From NCBI GenBank assembly GCA_043228905.1, contig JBHGNT010000013.1:9052001-9116000 (forward strand): a stretch of 64,000 bases of DNA. The letters are read 5' to 3'. The position numbers and the translations under genes are program-made. The notes under the pieces were generated by a model. It saw only the letters and a program-made list of their open reading frames with translations, was not told where the DNA came from and did no database searches. Each line of letters opens with the position of its first letter. The first letter of the stretch is position 1. The DNA comes from Azolla caroliniana (taxonomy: Eukaryota > Polypodiophyta). Below are positions 41,965 to 51,937 of the stretch, one piece after another.

Positions 41965-43215
41965 CTATTGATCCGAGTCAGCTGTCTCCGACTCGTTCCA
42001 GCTCTTGTCCGAATCGGTACACTCCGATTCGACTTCCGGCTTCAGGCCTCTCACCACATTGGACCACTTCCGAGTCTTGGCCTTCTCCATGCTTCCCTCG
42101 GCTTCTTCAGCCGGTGAACCGAAATCGAATTCTCCATTCGACTCCGCATCATGGTCAGTACCATCGTGATGACCTCCGCACAGCATGCACTTCTCTTCCT
42201 GAGTGCACAACTCTTCTTCACAGCCGCTTGCTCCGACCTGTTCGGATGTGTCGACTTCCTTCGTCGACTCGGCTTCCTTCATCTTCTTGTCTCCTCTTCT
42301 TCCGGCTCTCCTCTTACCGACGGGTTCAACAGTTTTTTTGCCTTTGCCCGTTTCGATAGGGACTTCGCCCTTGCTTCTCCCCCTCAAGTGCGGCACGTCG
42401 AGATGCTGAATACCAAGCATGTCGGTAAAGTGTTGCAACTTGTCCGATCCGAGCGGCTTGGTGAAGATGTCGGCAACTTGCCGATCCGTATGAACATACC
42501 GTAGGTCAACTTCACCGCTCAAGACCCGTTCACGCACGAAGTGGTAGTGCACCTCGATGTGCTTTGTGCGAGCATGGAACACAGGGTTCCTGGCGAGCTG
42601 CAGGCTGCTCATGTTATCGCAGTAAATCGGGATCGGGGTCGGCACCTCGATCTGCAAGTCTCGCAGCAGTCGCCGAAGCCAGATGGCTTCACAAGTGGCA
42701 ACGGTAGCGGCCCGGTACTCAGCCTCAGTGCTTGACAAAGCCATTGTGGGCTGCTTCTTGCTGCTCCACGCAACGACCGCGCTACCTATGGAGAACATGT
42801 ATCCAGAAGTGGAGCGGCGATCCGGCGCATCGCCGGCCCAGTCAGCATCAGTGTAACCGACAAGCTCTTCGGGTATACCTCGCCGGTATAGCAGTCCCCG
42901 ATCCTTAGTGCCGCTGACATACCGTAATATTCTTTGCGCGCATTGAAGGTGCTCCACAGTGGGCTTCTGCATGAACTGACTTACCATGCCGACCGGATAG
43001 CTGATGTCGGGTCGGGTGATGGTTAAGTAGATCAGGCTTCCGACAACCTGTCGGAACCGTTTCTCATTGTAGGCCGGTCCGGAGTTGGGACGGAGCTTCT
43101 GGTTCCGGTCCAGGGGTGTGGAGACAGGTCGGCAATCCGTCATGCCGAACTTATACAACATATTCAACACGTAATGTCGTTGTGAGAGCAATATGCCGTC
43201 GGGGGTCCGGATCAC
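41965..43215 (-). pseudogene. Copia RT end, RNase H, and a long C-terminal extension
   Basis: 416 residues. 1-70 are the RT end (LLSQRHYVLNMLYKFG, VGSLIYLTITRPDISYPVG). 130-250 are RNase H (GYTDADWAGDAPDRRSTSGY, KKQPTMALSSTEAEYRAA, IYCDNMSSLQLARNPVFHARTKHIEVHYHFVRE, VADIFTKPL). Residues ~270-416 extend well past the usual end: basic KGKKTVEPVGKRRAGRRG, acidic Glu/Ser stretches, and a small Cys/His cluster (CMLCGGHHDGTDH). Joined to the upstream RT by a one-base shift in a G run. Confidence 0.9.
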
Positions 43216-43778
43216 TTCGATCCCAAGAAAATAATGAAGGTCCCCAGGTCCTTCATTTCGAATGCGTCCGACAACTGGGACTTGACGCGGTTGATTTCGG
43301 GAAGACCCGGTCCGGTGATGACTAAATCATCCACATACAAGAGTATACATACCGGACTGTCAGAGCCTTGCCGGATGAACAACGAAGAGTCTGACTTAGA
43401 GACAGCAAACCCGAGCTTACGCAACCGGTGCGTGATCTTTGCGTTCCAGGCTCGGGGGGCTTGCTTCAAGCCGTAAAGCGACTTCTTCAGTCGGCATACC
43501 GCCGACTCGTTCATCTCCGATTGAAATCCGGGGGGCTGAGTCATAAAGACTTCTTCTTCAAGCTCTCCTTGAAGGAAGGCATTCTTCACATCCATCTGGT
43601 GAAGATGCCACCCCCTTGCCACAGCAACCGCCAGTACCACACGAACCGTCGTCATCTTCGCCACAGGAGCGAAGGTCTCGTCGTAGTCGATTCCGTGGGT
43701 CTGCGCATATCCCTTCGCCACTAACCGGGCTTTGTACCGGTTAACAGAACCTTCGGCGTTGTACTTGACCTTGTACAC
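43212..43778 (-). pseudogene. Copia reverse transcriptase, N-terminal part
   Basis: YKARLVAKGYAQTHGIDYDETFAPVAKMTTVRVVLA, HQMDVKNAFLQGELEEEVFM, SLYGLKQAPRAWNAKI and CILLYVDDLVIT (YVDD box). One base missing from a G run (GGGG where GGGGG is expected) shifts the frame at LGD(L)HYFLG near 43230. Otherwise intact. Confidence 0.93.
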
Positions 43779-44597
43779 TCACTTGCATCCGATCGGTTTA
43801 CAATGACGGGGAGGATCAACTAGGTCCCAAGTTTCGTTGGCATCGAGTGCCCACATTTCTTCGTCCATAGCGGCACGCCAATTTGCGTCCCTTGCCGCTT
43901 CTGCGTAGCTCTCCGGCTCACGCACTTCTGTCACCTTAGTCATGTACGCATAATAATGCGCCATATATTCATTGTACCCATACCGCACGACGGGATCCTT
44001 CTGACAGGTTGATCGGCGCAACGCACCGTCACCTGATTTGAGGCCCTTCTTGGCCAGTTCGGTCTTTGTTACCGAAGATTTGCCTTTCTCCTTTCCGGAG
44101 TCGGATACGCACCGATCCGACTCATCGTTGCCGGTTTCGAATTCCGGCATCTTCCTCTTCCCCTTCTCTTTGCGCGTGAACCGTTTCCTCGGTTCCTTGC
44201 GCGGGGGGAGCACGGCAGAGTCTCCACCACTTGCCGTCTCTTCATCCGACTCAGTCGCTCGTTCGGTCCACTCAACCGAAACGATTCCGGACTCTCATCT
44301 TGAGTCCCGGCTTCATCATCCTCTTCTAAGGCTAATTCAGGCTCACTGGCCTGATCTTCCGGCATTGGGTCGGGATCGGAAGTCGGAGTCGGTACGGAGT
44401 ACCAGGATGCCGATTCGTCGAACTCGACATCCCGGCTAACTCGGACTTCCTTCGTCCGGGGGTTATAGCACTTATACCCCTTTTGCTCTTGAGCATAGCC
44501 GACTAGGATGCATTTTTCCGATTTTGCATCCAGCTTCCTCCACTTCTAATCCGGCACATGCACATACGCTATGCTGCCGAATATCCGAAGGTGTCTT
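43779..44597 (-). pseudogene. Copia integrase C-terminus and linker
   Basis: After the solo LTR the frame resumes with FGSIAYVHVPD, a TAG, then WRKLDAKSEKCILVGYAQEQKGYKCYNPRTKEVRVSRDVEFDE. An acidic linker and PESYAEAARDANWRAAMDEEMWALDANETWDLV follow, then a TGA (43779-43781) where a Trp or Arg codon is expected. This is normal Copia order. Confidence 0.9.
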
Positions 44598-45094
44598 TGT
44601 TGGGATTACGGTCCCTCCGGATGGGATGGTCAGATGTCCGGGAATCGGGAATGAAGACCCGGTTTCGGAGCCGGATGATGAAGACCCCGGCTACGGAGCC
44701 GGATGACAAATGTACCCGGAGAGAGATTCGGATGTGGGGACATATTTGTGAATATGTTTGCCAAGGGCCCTCGAGGCTATATTTGTAAATAGCCCGAAAG
44801 TCATATGTTGTATAAATATGACTTAGGGCAAACAGTTTTGTAGTTGTTGCTCATTTTTTCTGTTTTCCACTTAGAGGGAGCGAAGTGAGAGCAGCCGAGA
44901 GAGAGAGAGAGAGAGAAAGGAAGAGGTCGACGCCTTTGTGTAATACCGCCGCCTGTGGCGAGGACAGCGAGCTCAAGGTCGTCGCCTTGTAGCTCGCCAT
45001 TGTACATTCTCTGTGTTTTTTGATTTACTTCTGCATTGATTCGTGTTTCCTCGGTTGTGGCCGAGAGGTAAAGTTTTTGGTCGATTTCCCAACA
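44598..45094 (+). mobile_element. Solo LTR, TGTTGGG family (copy 3 of 3)
   Basis: 497 bp, TGTTGGGATTAC...TTTCCCAACA, exact target duplication GTCTT (44593-44597, 45095-45099). It interrupts the Copia integrase C-terminus and is therefore younger than that Copia. Clearly alike to 33696-34384 (AGGCTATATTTGTAAATAGC, ATAAATATGACTTAGGGC). Confidence 0.95.
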
Positions 45095-45099
45095 GTCTT

Positions 45100-47174
45100 A
45101 AGTTCGGCTTGCGCCCGAAATACAGCTCATGAGCTGACACCTTGTCACCAATGCGGTTTTGTATGTAGACGGCCGTCTTGACCGCCTCTGCCCAGTAGAA
45201 CCGGGGCATGCTCTTGTCCTCCGACATTGTCCTTGCCGCTTTGACGAGTGTCCGGTTCTTCCTTTCAGCCACACCGTTTTGCTCCGGTATGTATCTGCAG
45301 CTGAACTCTCGCCGAATTCCCTTCTGCTGCAGATAACTAGTGAATTGGCTAGAAAAATATTCCTTTCCGCCATCCGACCGAAGGCATTTGATCTTCCTCT
45401 CCGATTCCCGTTCCACCATCTTCTGGAGGCTCCGGAAACAGTCGAAGACTTCGCTCTTCCGCTCAATGAGGTAGATCCAAGTATGTCGAGTATAGTCGTC
45501 GATGAAGGAGACAAAGTACCGGCTCCCGCCAAGGCTTACACTTTGTGCCGGTCCCCACACATCTGAATGGATGAGATCGAGCTTGTTACGACTCCGGTTC
45601 CGTTCGGTGGGGAATGGAAGCCGGTGTTGCTTCCCAAGTTGGCAGGCTTCACAAATTTCGGCTCTTCGGCCGCTGAACTTTGGCAAACCGAAAACGACTT
45701 GTTTCGTTTGCAGGTCTTGAAGCCTCCGGTAGTTGACGTGGCCTATCCACTTGTGCCATAGGTCGATGTCCGACTCGACCTTCTGTCGTTTCGCGAACAG
45801 AGCGGTGCCAATGTCATTGGTGTTGAGGATAAACATCCTCCCGTCTCTGCGCCCTTGCGCAATGACTTCGCCCTCATCCTCAATGAAGCACTCGAGGTGC
45901 GTAAACAGCACCTGCATCCCCTGGTCGACAATCTGACCGACGGACACCAGGTTCTTCGTGATCGTCGGAACGTGTAATACGTTCATTAGCTTCCCTTTCT
46001 GTCCGACGTGGCTTAGAGGGACTTCTCTGACGTGCACGATTGGGTGTGGAGTGTCGTCTCCGGTTTCGACTACTCTTGGTTGATCCGGTTTCTCTAGAAA
46101 GGAGAACCACTCTTTGTGGCTCGTGATGTGGTTCGACGCGCCGGAATCAACATACCACACTTCCTCCGTTTTGGAAGTGGTCTTCTTCATTGAGTTTGCC
46201 TTGTGATTCATCACCAAGGTTGGCCCCTTACCGGCCTTTCCAGTTCCGGATCCTCCTGATCTGTTTGCGTAGTGCGAGTTTTGCCGGCCATCCTTACCGG
46301 TCTTGCCGGATCCGGATTTGTCCGAATCGGCACGCTTTCTCCAGCACTCGCTTTCCTTGTGGCCTTTTCTGCCACAGTACCAGCATTCCGTAGCGGATTT
46401 GTCTTGCCGGCCTCCGGCACCACCTTGACTACCCCTGCTAGTGGAAGTCCCGGAATTGCTGTCGGCACACTCATAGTGCCTCCGTTCCTGCTCTTGTCGG
46501 CCGCCTCCATTGCGTGCCGACCCACCTCTTCCACCACGCTCACAGTGCCGATCCGTTCCCGTGTACAGCATTCGGTTGTCCGGGGATGCACTGGTAGATG
46601 CACCGGCGTGGTTCTCCTCTACAAGGAGCATCGACTGTAAGTCGAAGAATGAGGGGGTATTCTCCCTTGTACACACCGCAGTTCGGAACGCTCCGAACTT
46701 GGACGCCAGGCCTCCGAGACATACCTGCACCATCTCGGCTTCCTCTAAGGTAACATTGATAGAGGCGAGTGAGTCGCAAATCTCCTTTATCCGGCCCGTG
46801 TAGTCTGCCACGGACATGTTCTTCTGTCGAACATTGCTCAACTCCTGTCTGAGTTGCAGCTTCCGGGCAGTGGTGCTTGCGGCGAAAACCTTTTTCAGGT
46901 TCCCCCAAGCATCCTTCGGTGTCTTCACGTCACGGATGTGGCTGAGCAGCTGATCGCCGACACTAGATGCGAAGCAGTACATCACCCTGCTTGCTGCCTG
47001 TTCCCATCCCGGGAAGTCCTTGTGTGCCGAGTCTGGCACCGCATCATTCGCTCCTTCGACATAACTCCAATACCCGTGTCCAAGCACATACTGGTGCATC
47101 TTGTAAGACCAGGATGCGTAGTTGCTCCTGTCGAGCTTTTCCACCGGGAGCGACGTAGCCATGCCTCTATCCAT
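45100..47174 (-). CDS. Copia gag-protease-integrase polyprotein (open)
   Basis: One open frame from ATG at 47174. Residues 1-190: UBN2-type gag (LDRSNYASWSYKMHQYVL, LGGLASKFGAFRTAV). About 265: zinc knuckle CWYCGRKGHKESECW. About 345: protease WYVDSGASNHITS. About 465: GAG-pre-integrase LWHKWIGHVNYRRLQ, CEACQLGKQHRLPF. 520-680: integrase core with HSDVWGP (Asp), LRSDGGKEY (Asp) and NGVAERKNRTLVKAARTM (Glu). The last ~40 residues of the frame are solo-LTR sequence. Catalytic residues are all present, which marks recent activity. Confidence 0.95.
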
Positions 47175-47256
47175 GTCTTCTACTGTGTCTGTTTTCGACC
47201 TGTTAGGGTTTTCTTCTCAAGAGTAAATGTCTGCAGCAGAGGTTCTCAACCCTCGC

Positions 47257-47268
47257 GCTCTGATACCA
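47257..47268 (-). promoter_or_regulatory. Primer-binding site of the young Copia
   Basis: Minus-strand TGGTATCAGAGC, directly abutting the 5' LTR; complements initiator tRNA-Met. Confidence 0.97.
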
Positions 47269-47683
47269 TGTAAACGTAAGTGTTTGCGGAAGCGTAAAAC
47301 AGAGAACAACACACAAAGAGAGAGAGAGAGAGAGCGAGAGAGACAGAGAGAGCAGAACGCTCTTTCAAAATTATATCAAGACTCTGTACCTACACACTGT
47401 GCTAAGTAGCACTATTTATACAAGTCCTCTTGGGACTGACAGAAGTACCATGTACTTCAATGCTCACACGAGCATCTGACACTTACTACGAGACTATAGA
47501 TACCTAGTAGTCTATCCTATTCTAGGCTTCCGATTGGACTGCCAGTTACGGATTGCACCTAGCCTCCACTGCTTGCCGGTTCGGTTGCTCACCGTCATAC
47601 CGATCCGTTTCGCCCGATCCGTCTCGCTTACCGGCTCCAGCTTATTTAGTCGATCCGGCTCCGGTTGAGCTTGCCGCTCAACA
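47269..47683 (-). repeat. 5' LTR of the young Copia
   Basis: 415 bp; see the partner at 41244-41664. Confidence 0.95.
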
Positions 47684-47688
47684 ATCTG

Positions 47689-48274
47689 TTAGTCCCGATC
47701 TCACACGATTGAATAATGTGAATACAACATGCGCAACCGCACAACGACGGCTCCGATTCACCAGATTGAGCCACACAATACCTACTCACGGCAAGACGAA
47801 CGTCAATCATACCGACATCGGGATAATGATTGACCACGATCCCCAGATTGTCAGCACCACGACAACGACGACCGCCGCGACGACGACAGCTATCGCCACG
47901 ACAACCGCAGGACATCGGACGACCGCCGTGACTAATACCGCGATGACGAATATAGAGCAAACGGCAAGTATGACTGGTACGACGATGATCAGGAGGACTG
48001 GTACGATCAGCGGTATTCACGAAACGATAGAAGAAACTCTTACAGAGGTTCGTGGAACAATCGACGGCATAACGACACTCGTCGTCGGGACCCTCCAAAC
48101 GTACCGCACAACCCTCTTCCCCATAACGCACCATGGGCCACCACGCCTACACAAGCGACCGAGAACCGCTCACAACCTTTCCCACACACTAAGCACGGTG
48201 ACACTAGCAACTCGACATTCGTTACTAGCTTTAAGTGTAACCAACCCAGCCACTACGCTACCCAATGCCCAACC
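47689..48274 (+). pseudogene. Tat-like Gypsy gag, C-terminal basic and zinc-knuckle part
   Basis: After the Copia the gag frame continues as an Arg/Asp/Tyr/Asn-rich, RNA-binding-like stretch (units such as DDRRDDDSYRHDNRR) with two TGA/TAG-type stops. It then has CNQPSHYATQCP, a second CCHC knuckle near 48240. The Thr-rich open frame at 47553-48302 is the wrong register. Confidence 0.75.
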
Positions 48275-49406
48275 ATGGACCGCAGCAAGGCCCCGACCGT
48301 GAATATTATTATGGTCGACATTCAACACTTCACTACACGCAACAAAACCCAAGCCATCCAATGGCAAGTACAAGATGGCGTCCGACAAGCAGCCAAGGAA
48401 TGGATTGACACCGCCAATAAAAGCAACGTGGAGCGAATGCACACAGAGATGCAGGACATGACCATCGGATCACCACAGCCCGTAGGACCATCCACCGCGG
48501 TAGAAGATGACCATCTGTGGGAAGCCCTTACCAGTTCTAGGATCTCCCTGCCATTGCATAAGCTTTTGCCGCTCATGCCGCGCTTTCGGGATACTTTGGC
48601 TACGCTCACAACTAACGACAAATCGGCCGCAACCCCTGTTAACCTGGTAGAGCCAAGGACGAGCCCACCCATCATGGATTCCCAAAATCTAGCCGTGAAA
48701 ATCATGATTAAAGGAGGCGACCTTCATGGATGCATAATTGACGGTGGCTCCGGCGTGAACGTCATCAGTGAGGCCACATGTCACACACTCGGTCTGAACC
48801 AATGGGAACCTTGCCCCTTTTGGCTTCGGATGGCCGATACGCGATCGGTTCGCCCCATAGGGTTAATCCACCATCTCGACTTCACGTTAGGAGGCCACAT
48901 GTTCATTATCTCGGCAGTCGTGTTACGCCTCGAAGCTCCAGGCGCCTACCCAATGCTGCTTGGCCGACCCTGGTTGCGCACAACAAATATTAAGCAACAT
49001 TGGCAGCGAAATATGATCTCTTTCCGTCGGGGGATCACTAAGGTACAGGTAATAATAGAAGAATGCCTAACCATGCCCCACAACACCACACCCTTATATG
49101 CGGAAGGGGTACACATGCTCGACGGGTTAGCCGACGAAGAGGAGGAGGACTTCCTGGAAGATCATCCCACTATCATACCCCTCTTCGAAATAAACGCCAT
49201 CTTGGCCTTCGGCACACCACCGGATGAGGATGTCACGGCAGATTCACTTCCCCAGGACGAGGCCGATTACACAACTATCGCGGAATTACGACAAGCTCGG
49301 GACACATTTGAACGAGAACTCGCCATCTCCCAGCGAGTCAAAGCATCAACACTAGAAACTTCCAATGTTCAATCTACACTACATGAAGTTTTATTTAATA
49401 CAAGGA
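48275..49406 (+). pseudogene. Tat-like Gypsy protease, open but cut at its 3' side
   Basis: AVKIMIKGGDLHGCIIDGGSGVNVISEATCHTLGL is an aspartic protease segment with DGG in place of the usual DTG/DSG, as I recall for Tat/Ogre relatives. VVLRLEAPGAYPMLLGRPWLRTTNIKQHWQRNMISF is the usual flap-to-end region. Then an acidic tail. The frame is open to about 49400 where Copia 3 begins. Confidence 0.8.
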
Positions 49407-49408
49407 TG

Positions 49409-49480
49409 CATAGGTAGCTCAATTGGTAGTGTTGCCCAATAGAGACCATGAGGTCTTGGGTTCAATTGGACTACCTTCCT
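49409..49480 (+). repeat. tRNA-like cassette before Copia 3
   Basis: TAGGTAGCTCAATTGGTAG (A-box-like) and TTGGGTTCAATTGGACTACC (B-box-like arm), then GTCTATGACAC. It is related to the cassette at 22853-22921, including the GTCTATGACA that follows both. Here it lies in the sense direction to the downstream Copia. Confidence 0.55.
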
Positions 49481-49536
49481 TCGTGGCATGTCTATGACAC
49501 TTTTCTTTCTATCTCTCTTTCTCTTCTTTTCCTACA

Positions 49537-49551
49537 TGGTGTATCAGAGCC
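49537..49551 (+). promoter_or_regulatory. Primer-binding site of Copia 3 (variant)
   Basis: TGGTGTATCAGAGCC differs from the standard TGGTATCAGAGC by two inserted bases. Confidence 0.7.
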
Positions 49552-49755
49552 AAACGATCTATAACCTATAGTCTATATTCTTAAATCACAAAACACATGC
49601 CCTTATCATAATTTAACTTTCATGCCCATACAAAAATAATCATATTCATAGTGTCTAAGATTGTCAAGTAACGAAAGAATTTTATGTTTGCCATGCGCAA
49701 ATCCGGATAGCCCTCTGCAATAATGGCACAATCTACGTCATTGTCGTAACTCAAC

Positions 49756-50299
49756 ATGCGAAAATTCCCGATGGAGAAATTATCAGACACAAATTATCGA
49801 ATTTGGAAGGCAAGATTAGAATTACTTTTTAAATATAATAAAGTATGGGACATAATTTCAAGATATTCGACAAAACTTGAAAAAAGCGAAGAATTTGAAG
49901 AATATGAAGAAAAAGACTTGTGCGCAAGAATGGAAATTCTAATGCACGTAAGTGATGGCACTGGAGAAACATTGCAAAAAATGGAGACGGCTCAAGATAT
50001 GTGGAAGCACTTACAAATTATCTACGAACCTGAAAAATGATGCCCAACAAGCGCATAGACTTCAAGCGCTTGTTAATTACAAAATGAATGACGCACAACC
50101 GGTTGGTCAATTTCTATTAATATGGCAAAAGAAATTAGATGATGTGTTAACTTCAGGATGAGAAATCCATGATAAATTACAAAAGATTCTCCTTCTTGGT
50201 GCTCTTCCTCAGTCGTGGTCCACTTTCAAAACCACTCAAAACTCTATAAATTGTCCAACTCTAATTGATCTTCTTGCAAACATTAGAGAAGAAGAAACA
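49756..50299 (+). pseudogene. Copia 3 gag
   Basis: FPMEKLSDTNYRIWKARLELLFKYNKVWDII is the start of a UBN2-type gag; a frameshift near 50030 leads to NDAQQAHRLQALVNYKMNDAQPVGQFL, a TGA at 50159, and LQKILLLGALPQSWSTFKT. Confidence 0.88.
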
Positions 50300-51627
50300 A
50301 TGTGTTCACAAAGGTCTTCAAATTTAACTCCAAGTGTGGCAATGGTAGCATACAAAAACAAAAGATTCACCCAAAGAGGAGAAAGCTCAAAGCCATGGAT
50401 AAAGAAAGATCAAAACTCAAAACAAGGAGGAATGTGGTTCAACAATATCTATTGCAAAATATGCAAACGTACTAATCATGCAACAAAAGATTTCCGTGCA
50501 AAGTCAAACTTCAAGAATTATCAACCTTGGAGGCGTGTACAAGCCCATCTTGTTGAAGAAGAGATGGATGATGATAAAACTGTAGGAGATGGATATCAAA
50601 ATGGTGACAAGTATGACGATGTTTTTCAAGCATTCATTGCCGAAACACTTTTCGCTACCACTCCAAATCCAAGTAATGTAAAAGACATATGGAATCTCGA
50701 TACTGGTGCTACTAACCACTTAACTAATAGAAAAGATTGGTTACGTAATTATAACGAAGTTGAACCTCCTATCATTGTAAGATTTGGAAATAATGGGACT
50801 AAACAAGCTATTGGCAAGGGTGATATTACTTTTGAAGTCACAAGAGGAAGACATTTCACAATCAATGAAGTTCTCTATGTCTCGAGCATCACCAAACATT
50901 TGCTATCGGTTAGTCAGGCAACGCCAAATGGTACTATCATTGAATTTCATCCAAACCACACAATTATTAAACATAAAGCCTCAAATGGAGAACTTATTAG
51001 AACCTGTTGTAAACTAGAAAGAGGCTTATATCCCATAAAATGCATTCCTACATATCTTATTTTAGAAGCACATCATTCTACCCCAATTCAATCCTCTATA
51101 TCTCTAACTAATCTACATTCTCCCTCTTCTCTTTGGCATTTTCGTCTAGGCCATATGCATTTCAATGCTCAAAAAACATTACAATGTAATAATCTAGTCC
51201 ATGGTTTGCCAAAAGAACCTTTCAAGCCCATCTCTTTGTGTGAAAGTTGTATCCTTGGGAAAATGCCCCAACAACCCTTCCCAAAGCATAGATCTACAGC
51301 CTCTAGCCCTCTTGCATTAGTACATAATGATCTATGTGCATCTTTTCCAACCCCTTCTCTTAGTGGAGCCAAATATTTCATTAGCTTTATAGATGACTTT
51401 AGTCGATTTACAATCTTGCATTTTCTCAAGTACAAGAGTCAAGCTTATCAAGCATTCAAAGAGTACAAGGCTCGAATCGAAGTTAAAACATCATCAAAGA
51501 TTAAAAGTATTCAAACCGATGGTGGTGGTGAGTATATGTCTCATGAATTTCAAAGTTTGTATCAAAATGAAGGCATACATCATAGAATATCAACACCACA
51601 CACCCCACAACAAAATGGTTTAATCTG
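50300..51627 (+). pseudogene. Copia 3 zinc knuckle, protease, GAG-pre-integrase and partial integrase
   Basis: CKICKRTNHATKDF lacks the last Cys of the knuckle. Protease IWNLDTGATNHLTN (DTGA). GAG-pre-integrase LWHFRLGHMHFNAQKTLQ...CESCILGKMPQQPF. Integrase VHNDLC (Asp), FISFIDDFSRF, QTDGGGEYMS (Asp), TPQQNGL, then a stop where GVAERKN would follow. Open for 442 codons. Confidence 0.92.
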
Positions 51628-51937
51628 AAAGGAAGAATAGATGACACTGGGTCATTTGGAACAAGTAATATGCCACAATTTTAGAACAGTCCGTCCAAAA
51701 AAGGCACAAAGTAGGTCATTTCACAAAAAGGACCATCGCATGCATAAAGTGTTTTGGAAATTGAATCAAAATATATTGATTTATACCATTTCCAAAAATT
51801 TAGGGCTTTCAAAAAATGCCCCTAATAATCAACACATGAAATTTACAAGAGAACGTACAAAAATTACAAAATCACTAACATGTATATTTATACATATTTC
51901 TGAATCACCATATTGATGTAACATACAATTTTACATT
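51628..51937. other. Unassigned stretch between Copia 3 and the DUF7869-like gene
   Basis: AT-rich; no domain seen. It could be the 3' flank of the gene to its right (which runs leftward) or the end of a DNA transposon. I looked for inverted ends against 53860-53960 and found none. Confidence 0.4.

Larger units (their letters stand above)
41244..47683 (-). mobile_element. Complete young Copia retrotransposon (reverse strand) with solo LTR insert
   Basis: LTRs 41244-41664 and 47269-47683 (minus strand TGTTGAGCGG...GTTTACA) look about 97 percent identical. Exact ATCTG target duplications lie at 41239-41243 and 47684-47688. Primer site at 47257-47268, purine tract at 41665-41676. Gag-pol is open apart from a one-base deletion in RT, a TAG near 44545, another at 43779, and the solo LTR at 44598-45094. 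It is the youngest large insertion in the window except for inserts inside it. Confidence 0.95.
39772..49406 (+). mobile_element. Tat-like Ty3/Gypsy element, 5' half, split by a Copia
   Basis: 5' LTR (39772-40272), primer-site-like TTGGCACG, gag (40464-41238 and 47689-48270) and protease (48275-49400). RT, RNase H, integrase and 3' LTR are absent. The Copia at 41244-47683 interrupts gag with exact ATCTG duplications. Assignment to the Tat group rests on the protease style and is moderate. Confidence 0.75.
49407..51627 (+). mobile_element. Copia retrotransposon 3, truncated in integrase
   Basis: A possible very short LTR (49407-49536, TGCATAGG...CCTACA) is followed by TGGTGTATCAGAGCC, a slightly altered Met-i primer site, then gag (49756-50300), knuckle, protease, GAG-pre-integrase and integrase to the Asp-Asp part. 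The element is lost at 51627, just before the catalytic Glu. No 3' LTR is seen. Confidence 0.8.

Noticed and set aside
47553-48302. Thr-rich 249-codon ORF
   Set aside because: It is the wrong register of the Tat-like gag; the Arg/Asp-rich frame leads into a zinc knuckle and the protease and is the real one.
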